Shown: positions 32,293 to 37,900 of the stretch, piece after piece
Position numbering within the stretch: the first letter of the stretch is position 1
Layout of the letters: every line of letters begins with the position of its first letter
Source of the DNA: Acidimicrobiales bacterium
GTDB taxonomy: Bacteria; Actinomycetota; Acidimicrobiia; Acidimicrobiales; Aldehydirespiratoraceae
DNA length: 37,900 nt
Assembly (NCBI GenBank): GCA_022425325.1
Contig: JAKMFW010000010.1
Span: 1-37,900, forward strand
Direction: 5' to 3'
Notes under the pieces: model-generated
What the model saw: only the letters and a program-made list of their open reading frames with translations
Told to the model about the DNA's origin: nothing
Database searches by the model: none
Program-made: the position numbers and the translations under genes

Positions 32293-33068
32293 GCCGCAGC
32301 GGTGTGTTGCAGGCCGGCGAGCCCGTGCTCTTGATCGACCGCAAGAAGCGGCGCTACTTGATCGACCTCGAGGAAGGCGGCGAGTTCCATTCGCACTCCG
32401 GCGTGCTCCCGCACGACGAGTTGATCGGAAAACCGGAAGGGGAGACGTACCGGTCGAGCCGGGGCATGGTGTTCATCGCCATTCGCCCGACGATCACTGA
32501 CTTCGTTCTGAAGATGCCACGCGGCGCACAGGTCGTGTACCCGAAGGACATCGGCCCGATCCTGATCCAAGCCGACATCTTCCCCGGGGCCCGGGTGCTG
32601 GAGTCAGGGCTCGGATCCGGGGCCCTCTCGATGGGCATGTTGCGCGCCGGCGCCGACATCGTCGGATACGAACTTCGCGAAGACTTCGAACAGCACGCTC
32701 GCACCGCAGTGGCTCGCTTCCTCGGCGCTGAGGCTCTCGAGCGGTATCGGACACAGGTCCGCGATGTCTACGCAGGTATCGACGAGACCGACCTTGATCG
32801 CATCGTCCTCGACCTTCCCGAACCATGGCAGGTCGTGCCCCACGCCGAGACGGCCCTGCGTCGCGGCGGCATTTTCCTCGCCTACACACCGAGCATCATC
32901 CAGGTCTCTCAACTTCACGAAGCCTTCGAAGACTCGCGGTTCGGCATGGCCGAGACGCTCGAGGTCCTGCATCGCGGTTGGTACCTCAACGGCACCGCCG
33001 TTCGTCCCGACCATCGAATGGTGGGCCACACCGGCTTCTTGACCCACGCCCGACTGCTTGCCGAGTGA
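32289..33068 (+). CDS. trmI: tRNA (adenine-58-N1)-methyltransferase
   Basis: 259 residues, TrmI family. VLESGLGSGALSM (about 103-115) binds S-adenosylmethionine, IVLDLPEPW holds the catalytic Asp of the m1A58 enzymes, and the N-terminal 90 residues form the beta-rich domain. It methylates A58 in the T loop of tRNA as a tetramer. In mycobacteria its homologue (Rv2118c) lies a few genes from mpa; here the mpa gene is 1.7 kb downstream. ATG overlaps the ttuA stop (ATGA). Confidence 0.93.
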   Translation: MSRSGVLQAGEPVLLIDRKKRRYLIDLEEGGEFHSHSGVLPHDELIGKPEGETYRSSRGMVFIAIRPTITDFVLKMPRGAQVVYPKDIGPILIQADIFPGARVLESGLGSGALSMGMLRAGADIVGYELREDFEQHARTAVARFLGAEALERYRTQVRDVYAGIDETDLDRIVLDLPEPWQVVPHAETALRRGGIFLAYTPSIIQVSQLHEAFEDSRFGMAETLEVLHRGWYLNGTAVRPDHRMVGHTGFLTHARLLAE

Positions 33069-33808
33069 TGCGGCGGCATTTGTCCATCCTGCTCGTCGGC
33101 GTCGTGCTGGCAGCGGGATGCGGCAGCGTCACCTCCAGCGAGTCACCGTCCGGCCGCCCGCCCTTGGCGTCACCCCCAGATCCGGGTCGACCACCCGAGA
33201 CTGACGGCCTCACCGCCGACGTGCGCGATGACGTGGCCCAGTCGACCGTGCGGGTCACAGGGATTGCATGCGGACGCACCACCGAGGGAAGCGGCTTCGC
33301 CGTGGGCGGAGACCTGATCGCCACCAGTGCCCACGTACTGGTCGGACTCGACACACCGACCATCGAACTCGGCGACGGCACGAGCCTGGATGGCGACATC
33401 GTCGCCTTCAACGTGATCGACGACCTCGCCCTCATTCGGGTACACGGCGCCGACTTCGAACCGTTGCCGCTCGGCCCAGCCGAAGATGGCACCGTCGGCG
33501 CCGTCTTTGGCTGGGAGCCGGGTCCGGCCGTCGACCCCACACCGTTTCGCATCGATCGCCCGGTCACCGTGCGAATCGAGGCGGTCGCGAGCGACGAGCG
33601 CATCGAGCGCCGTTCATGGCTGCTCGCCGCCCGGATCGAAGCCGGTGATTCCGGTGCTGCGCTGGTCGACCCCAGCGGCACCATTGTCGGCGTGGCCTAC
33701 GCGACGACCACGCGGGGGAGCAGTGTTGCCTACGCAGTGCGCGCCGAGCGCCTCGAGGCGTTGATCACCGAGGGGCCGGACCCCGACCTCATCGTGCCGG
33801 GCTGCTGA
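33068..33808 (+). CDS. Exported trypsin-like serine protease, lipoprotein
   Basis: 246 residues. A signal peptide ends in the lipobox LAAGC (Cys18), so it is an envelope lipoprotein. The chymotrypsin-fold triad is H89 (TSAHV), D118 or D119 (NVIDDLAL) and S195 (GDSGAAL). The sequence resembles the periplasmic protease domain of MarP, a mycobacterial acid-resistance protease, but without its membrane helices. ATG shares one base with the trmI stop (TGATG), the last gene of the coupled run. Substrate unknown; membership may be operonic convenience. Confidence 0.85.
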   Translation: MRRHLSILLVGVVLAAGCGSVTSSESPSGRPPLASPPDPGRPPETDGLTADVRDDVAQSTVRVTGIACGRTTEGSGFAVGGDLIATSAHVLVGLDTPTIELGDGTSLDGDIVAFNVIDDLALIRVHGADFEPLPLGPAEDGTVGAVFGWEPGPAVDPTPFRIDRPVTVRIEAVASDERIERRSWLLAARIEAGDSGAALVDPSGTIVGVAYATTTRGSSVAYAVRAERLEALITEGPDPDLIVPGC

Positions 33809-33812
33809 GCGC

Positions 33813-34232
33813 TCACCCCTGGAAGTGGAAGAACCGTTCGGGCTCGACCCGGACCCGGATCGCTTCGTGACGCATTCCTCGGATATCGGCATCAAGCTGC
33901 CGGTGGGCGGGGTCGGCGAGGTCGAGGTAGCGGTCGCAGAGTCGTTCCACCAGCTCGGCTGCGTCGTCGTGCAACGTTGCAACACCCTCGACTCGTACCC
34001 AATAGACGGGCTCGGCGACTTCGGCGCTCACCAGGACGGTGATCTCCGGCGCAGCCTGCAGGCGCGCCACCTTGGGGCGGTTGGGGCGGGTGAAGAACTC
34101 GATCGCCTCGCCATCCCAATCGAACCACACCGGCACGGCATGGGGGGCCGGCGTGGCCGTCTCGGCGATCACCGCCATGCGAGTTCCCCGCAAGAACTCG
34201 TGGGCGGATGGCGGAAGCCGTTCGATGCGCAT
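33813..34232 (-). CDS. PNPOx-fold / FDOR-type flavin- or F420-dependent oxidoreductase
   Basis: 139 residues. The split beta-barrel is recognisable from HEFLRGTRMAVIAET, AVPVWFDWDGEAIEFFT and RPNRPKVARLQAAPEITV. Such proteins bind FMN or, in the FDOR-B group, F420, and reduce varied substrates or bind heme. FbiC in this window makes F420 use plausible; the sequence does not decide. Start ATG 34232 with TACGGT 5 nt upstream (leaderless). Convergent with the protease, 4 bp apart. Confidence 0.82.
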   Translation of the reverse strand: MRIERLPPSAHEFLRGTRMAVIAETATPAPHAVPVWFDWDGEAIEFFTRPNRPKVARLQAAPEITVLVSAEVAEPVYWVRVEGVATLHDDAAELVERLCDRYLDLADPAHRQLDADIRGMRHEAIRVRVEPERFFHFQG

Positions 34233-34237
34233 GGCGC

Positions 34238-34243
34238 ACCGTA
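34238..34243 (-). promoter_or_regulatory. Leaderless -10 box of the FDOR-type gene
   Basis: TACGGT on the minus strand, 5 nt before ATG 34232. Confidence 0.45.
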
Positions 34244-34254
34244 GCCCGGACGCG

Positions 34255-34284
34255 ACGAAGGGAGAGCCGGAGCCCTCCCTTCGT
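34255..34284 (-). terminator. 10-bp hairpin after the ferredoxin gene
   Basis: ACGAAGGGAG (34255-34264) pairs perfectly with CTCCCTTCGT (34275-34284) around a 10-nt loop, 22 bp after the ferredoxin stop. No U tract follows on either strand; it most likely ends the ferredoxin transcript just before the FDOR promoter. Confidence 0.55.
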
Positions 34285-34305
34285 GTCAGATCTCAGTTGT
34301 GAGGA

Positions 34306-34539
34306 TCAGACCTCGATGAAGATGCACTCACCGGGGCACTCTTCGGCCGACTCGATGGTGGCCTCTTCCTGACCGGCCTTCACGACGGCGAGGCCCTCCG
34401 GCCCACCGGGATCCGAGAAGATCTTGTCGCCTTCCTTGACGTAGGCCAGGCCGTCGTCGAGGAGGGTGAAGACGTCGGGAGCGATCTCTTCGCAGAGACC
34501 GTCGCCAGTGCAGAGATCCTGATCGATCCAAACCTTCAT
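34306..34539 (-). CDS. Small ferredoxin ([3Fe-4S]/[4Fe-4S] type)
   Basis: 77 residues. Cys10 and Cys16 (CTGDGLC) and Cys68 with Pro69 (CPGEC) give the C-x5-C...CP pattern of mono-cluster ferredoxins in which the second cysteine of the usual CxxCxxC is Gly, typical of [3Fe-4S] donors to P450s and other oxidoreductases. A fourth Cys72 is unusual and could serve as ligand. ATG 34539 has GAGG about 10 nt upstream. It is acidic, as electron carriers are. No P450 is in the window. Confidence 0.88.
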   Translation of the reverse strand: MKVWIDQDLCTGDGLCEEIAPDVFTLLDDGLAYVKEGDKIFSDPGGPEGLAVVKAGQEEATIESAEECPGECIFIEV

Positions 34540-34717
34540 GGGCTGTACCTCACGCTCGATGCGCGCCCGGTAGTGGGCTCGCCTTTTCGGTCGGGAGTGT
34601 ACATCCTCGAATGGACAATCGAATACACGGAGACGATCAGATCCATCCCCTTCGCACACCCGGCGTGGCGAGACCTTCGAACGTGCGCGAAGGTGCCGAC
34701 AGGAATGGCGTCCCGTC

Positions 34718-34723
34718 TATGGT
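34718..34723 (+). promoter_or_regulatory. Possible -10 of mpa
   Basis: TATGGT, which would put a transcription start near 34730, about 20 nt before GTG 34752 and its GGAGAG Shine-Dalgarno. Confidence 0.35.
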
Positions 34724-34751
34724 GGCGTCCAGGCGACGAACGGAGAGTTTC

Positions 34752-36491
34752 GTGGACGAGCAGAGCGCAGCTTCGGAGGTCAACCGGTTGCGCATGGTCG
34801 CCGCTGGACTCGAGGACGAGGTCGCCGCACTTCGGCGGCGGCTTCAGGATTCGCCCAAGCGCGTCCGCACGCTCGAGGAGCGCCTGCTCGAAAGCAAGGG
34901 CCAACTCGCTCAGGCCGTCTCCCAGAACGAGAAGCTCACGTACACCCTGCGCGAGGCGCGCGAGCACATCGCCACCCTGCGAGATGAAGTCGACAAGCTC
35001 ACGCAGCCGCCGTCCGGGTACGGCACCGTGCTCGGGCTGAACGACGACGACACCGTCGACGTTCACGCCGGCGGCCGCAAGATGCGCGTGGCGGTGCAGC
35101 CCGAACTTCTCGGCTCGCTCGAGCGCGGCCAGGAAGTCGTGCTCAACGAATCGTTCAACATCGTGATGGCCCGCCGTCCCGAGACCACGGGCGAAATCGC
35201 CACCATCAAGGAAGTGCTCGAGGACGGCCGCCGGGCGATGATCGTCGGTCGCGCCGACGAGCACCGCGTGGTCGAACTTGGGGAAGGCGTGCTTGATGGC
35301 CCACTCCGCTCCGGCGACAGTGTCCTGATCGAGCCCCGCGCCGGCATCGTGCTCGAACGGCTGCCCCGTCCCGATGTCGAGGAACTCGTGCTCGAAGAGG
35401 TTCCCGACGTCTCCTACGACGACGTCGGCGGCCTAGATGACCAGATCGAGCAGATCACCGATGCGGTCGAGCTGCCGTTCGTGCACCAGGCGCTCTTCAG
35501 CGAGTACGACCTCCCGGCACCGAAGGGCATCCTGCTCTACGGCCCGCCCGGCTGCGGCAAGACACTCATTGCGAAAGCGGTCGCCAACAGCCTGGCCAAA
35601 AAGGTCGCGGAGGTCTCCGGCGATCGAGAGGCCCGGAGCTTTTTCCTGAACATCAAGGGTCCGGAGCTGCTCAACAAATACGTCGGCGAGACGGAGCGGC
35701 AGATCCGGATGGTGTTCCAGCGAGCCCGCGAGAAGAGCGAGCAGGGGTGGCCCGTCATCGTCTTCTTCGACGAGATGGAGTCGCTGTTCCGCACCCGTGG
35801 CAGCGGCATCAGCTCCGACATCGAGTCGACGATCGTGCCGCAGTTGCTCGCCGAGATCGACGGCGTCGAGACGCTCAAGAACGTCATCGTGATCGGCGCC
35901 TCCAACCGAGAGGACCTCATCGACCCGGCGATTCTGCGGCCGGGCCGCCTCGACGTGAAGATCAAGATCGAACGTCCCAGCGAAGAGTCGGCGGCGTCGA
36001 TCTTCGGCCGCTACCTCACGAGCGACCTACCAATCGATCCCGACATGGTCGACACCATCGGTGGGGGCGACCCCGACAAGGCCGTCCAAGCCATGATCGA
36101 GGACACCGTCCGAGAGATGTACCGAGACGACGAGGCCAACCGCTTCCTCGAGGTCACCTACCAAAACGGCGACAAAGAAGTCATGTACTTCAAGGACTTC
36201 TCGTCCGGCGCCATGATCGAAAACATCGTTCGTCGAGCGAAGAAGCTCGCCATCAAGCGGCAGATCGCAGGCGGCCCCAAGGGCATTCGCACCGACGATC
36301 TCCTCTCCTCAATTCGTCAGGAGTTCAAGGAACACGAGGATCTGCCGAACACGACGAATCCCGACGACTGGGCAAAGATTTCGGGCAAGAAGGGTGAGCG
36401 CATCGTGTACGTGCGGACGCTGATCCACACCGACACCGACGGCGAGGGTGGCAAGGCCATCGATTCCGTCACCACCGGCCAGTACCTCTAG
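34752..36491 (+). CDS. mpa: Mpa/ARC proteasome-associated AAA+ ATPase
   Basis: 579 residues. An N-terminal coiled coil (about 6-84) receives Pup-tagged proteins, two OB domains follow (about 88-225), and the AAA+ module has Walker A GPPGCGKT (264-271) and Walker B FFDE (338-341). The chain ends in GQYL, the tail whose tyrosine docks into the 20S proteasome. It unfolds pupylated substrates. GTG 34752 follows GGAGAG; an in-frame start at 34611 would add 47 residues unlike the family. No pup, dop, prcBA or pafA is in the remaining window. Confidence 0.95.
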   Translation: MDEQSAASEVNRLRMVAAGLEDEVAALRRRLQDSPKRVRTLEERLLESKGQLAQAVSQNEKLTYTLREAREHIATLRDEVDKLTQPPSGYGTVLGLNDDDTVDVHAGGRKMRVAVQPELLGSLERGQEVVLNESFNIVMARRPETTGEIATIKEVLEDGRRAMIVGRADEHRVVELGEGVLDGPLRSGDSVLIEPRAGIVLERLPRPDVEELVLEEVPDVSYDDVGGLDDQIEQITDAVELPFVHQALFSEYDLPAPKGILLYGPPGCGKTLIAKAVANSLAKKVAEVSGDREARSFFLNIKGPELLNKYVGETERQIRMVFQRAREKSEQGWPVIVFFDEMESLFRTRGSGISSDIESTIVPQLLAEIDGVETLKNVIVIGASNREDLIDPAILRPGRLDVKIKIERPSEESAASIFGRYLTSDLPIDPDMVDTIGGGDPDKAVQAMIEDTVREMYRDDEANRFLEVTYQNGDKEVMYFKDFSSGAMIENIVRRAKKLAIKRQIAGGPKGIRTDDLLSSIRQEFKEHEDLPNTTNPDDWAKISGKKGERIVYVRTLIHTDTDGEGGKAIDSVTTGQYL

Positions 36492-36601
36492 CTCACCACC
36501 GACACCGGCGACGGCGAACACGCCCGTCCGCAGGAGTTTCCGACTGGTTTCGGGCGCGTGAGCAGGCGGTGGCGTCCGTGGCAGAAGGTTCGTGACCTGT
36601 G

Positions 36602-36630
36602 TAGGGTTTTTGCCCACCCCGATCGGGGTG
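36602..36630 (+). promoter_or_regulatory. Promoter -10 and 16-bp palindrome before the AapJ-like gene
   Basis: TAGGGT (36602-36607) would start RNA near 36614, exactly at the palindrome CACCCCGATCGGGGTG (36615-36630). The element could be an operator at +1 or a 6-bp hairpin at the 5' end of the mRNA. A GGAGG lies at 36639-36643. Confidence 0.5.
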
Positions 36631-36653
36631 TTCCAACTGGAGGAAATGAACCA

Positions 36654-37790
36654 ATGCAGAAGCATCTTCTACTGCGACTTCTCGCCGTGCTGCTGGGCTT
36701 CACTCTCGTGGCCACGGCCTGCGGTGATGACGACAGCGACAGCGGCGAGGCCGCCGACAGCTCGAGCGACAGCTCTGACGACAGCTCCGACGACAGCGAA
36801 GACGTCGTCGAGGCCACCCAGGACGGCAGCGTGCTCGCTGCCGTCATCGCCCGCGGTGAACTCAACTGTGGCGTCTCCGGCGCTGGCGTGGGCTTCTCGG
36901 TCACCCAGCCCGACGGCTCGCAGGTCGGCTTCGACGCCGACTACTGCCGCGCCACCGCCGCCGCCATCCTCGGCGACGCAAACGCCGTGAACTTCGTGCC
37001 GCTCACCGCTGCCGAGCGCTTCACCGCCGTCCAGACCGGCCAGGTCGACGTGCTGTTCCGCAACACGACCTGGACCCAGAGCCGTGACACCGACGTCGGT
37101 ATGGACTTCGGCCCGACCACCTACTTCGACGGTCAGCAGCTCATGGGCCGCGCCGGCGACGGCTTCTCCGGCGCCTCGGGCGTTGCCGACATCGACGGTG
37201 CGGTTGTGTGCACCAACGCCGGTACCACCACCGAGAAGAACATCGCCGACGCCGCTGACGCCGAGGGCGTCAGCATCGATCTGCAGACCTTCGAGGACTT
37301 CAACCAGGTCACCGACGCCTTCATCAACGGTGCGTGCGACATCATCACCACCGACGGTTCGGCCCTCGTCGGCCGGAAGGCCGAGCAGCAGCCCGCCGAT
37401 CAGGAATGGGCGATCTTCCCGGCCACGCCGATTTCCAAGGAGCCGCTCGGCCCGACCTACGGTCAGAACGACTCGGCCTTCGCCGACGCCGTTAACTGGA
37501 CCGTTTACGCCACGATGATCGCCGACGAGAACGGCATCAACCAGGGCAACGTCGACGACGCTGTCGCCAACCCGCCGACCGCCGAGATCGGCCGTCTGCT
37601 CGGTGGCGAAGGCGAACTCCAGTCCGCCATGGGCCTGTCTACCGACGCCTTCTACCAGGTGATCAGCCAGGTCGGTAACTACTCGGACATCTTCGACCGT
37701 CACCTGACCCCGCTCGGGATCACCCGTGAGGGTTCGGCCAACGCCCAGTGGACCGACGGCGGCCTCATCTACGCCCCGCCGGCCCGCTGA
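36654..37790 (+). CDS. AapJ-type amino-acid ABC transporter substrate-binding lipoprotein
   Basis: 378 residues. Signal peptide with lipobox VATAC (Cys23), then an Asp/Ser-rich linker (about 24-52), then a family 3 binding domain. The stretches NCGVSGAGVGFSV, FRNTTWTQSRDTDVGMDFG, TTDGSALVGRK and ISKEPLGPTYGQND match AapJ, which captures L-amino acids for the AapQMP permease. ATG 36654 has GGAGG 10 nt upstream. The permease and ATPase genes are expected beyond the right edge. Unlinked to mpa by function. Confidence 0.92.
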   Translation: MQKHLLLRLLAVLLGFTLVATACGDDDSDSGEAADSSSDSSDDSSDDSEDVVEATQDGSVLAAVIARGELNCGVSGAGVGFSVTQPDGSQVGFDADYCRATAAAILGDANAVNFVPLTAAERFTAVQTGQVDVLFRNTTWTQSRDTDVGMDFGPTTYFDGQQLMGRAGDGFSGASGVADIDGAVVCTNAGTTTEKNIADAADAEGVSIDLQTFEDFNQVTDAFINGACDIITTDGSALVGRKAEQQPADQEWAIFPATPISKEPLGPTYGQNDSAFADAVNWTVYATMIADENGINQGNVDDAVANPPTAEIGRLLGGEGELQSAMGLSTDAFYQVISQVGNYSDIFDRHLTPLGITREGSANAQWTDGGLIYAPPAR

Positions 37791-37839
37791 TCCGTCAGCT
37801 GACCGATCGCATCTGACACCTCGCCGGGTGGCCACCAGA

Positions 37840-37872
37840 GGGCCCCCCGCCCGTGACCCCGGGGGGGGGCCC
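37840..37872 (+). terminator. GC-only hairpin after the AapJ-like gene
   Basis: GGGCCCCCC (37840-37848) pairs with GGGGGGCCC (37864-37872). No U tract follows. As binding-protein genes often have a stem-loop before the permease genes, it may attenuate or stabilise the mRNA. TAGGGT at 37876-37881 could be a further -10. Homopolymer runs near here could also hide sequencing errors. Confidence 0.4.
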
Positions 37873-37900
37873 GCGTAGGGTAAGCCCCCCACCCCCAGTT

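Overview
The window is high-G+C, densely coded chromosomal DNA from an actinobacterium. Markers are a Mpa/ARC-type proteasomal ATPase ending in Gly-Gln-Tyr-Leu, a fused two-domain F420 synthase (FbiC), a DUF3151 protein, an AftD-like membrane arabinofuranosyltransferase, and many TANNNT -10 boxes 5-9 nt before start codons (leaderless mRNAs). I infer Acidimicrobiia or a related deep lineage; the sequence alone does not settle this. I see no transposase, phage module, CRISPR array, rRNA or tRNA.

Layout. 1-4745: cell-surface polysaccharide genes (partial AftD-like enzyme, GT4 and GT2 glycosyltransferases, a UDP-galactopyranose-mutase-like flavoprotein). 4845-5752: a tiny zinc-ribbon gene, then about 700 nt without a convincing protein but full of stable hairpins and closed by a rho-independent-type terminator on the minus strand; I read this as a large structured RNA. 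5753-11723: phosphodiesterase, SirB1-like protein, pyruvate kinase with K+-independent signatures, DUF3151, MobA, RNase D and small proteins. 11725-16011: ClC transporter, unknowns and a LOG-family protein. 16059-18912: fbiC overlapped by an HxlR regulator. 18983-25852: SNF2 ATPase with a small basic partner, then transketolase and transaldolase. 25937-27522: FIST protein, unknown partner and divergent TetR regulator.

28188-33808 is a long same-strand run in which almost every stop codon overlaps the next start: a PBP4-like protein with a lost active site, a Lon-N protein, three small membrane or basic proteins, a ThiS/MoaD-like sulfur carrier, a TtuA-type tRNA thiolase, the tRNA m1A58 methyltransferase TrmI and a lipoprotein serine protease. 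The carrier-TtuA-TrmI trio is the best protein-level find: in Thermus, TtuB and TtuA thiolate T54 of tRNA, and that reaction is linked to TrmI methylation of A58. Here all three are translationally coupled, and the carrier's Gly-Gly is followed by three extra serines.

33813-37900: a PNPOx-fold/FDOR protein (possible F420 user), a small ferredoxin, mpa without pup/dop/prcBA in view, and an AapJ-type amino-acid-binding lipoprotein whose transport partners should lie beyond the right edge.

The items most worth following are the structured RNA at 5039-5740, the tRNA thiolation/methylation operon at 31160-33068, the degenerate PBP4 at 28188, and the divergent leaderless promoter with a perfect inverted repeat at 6503-6531.
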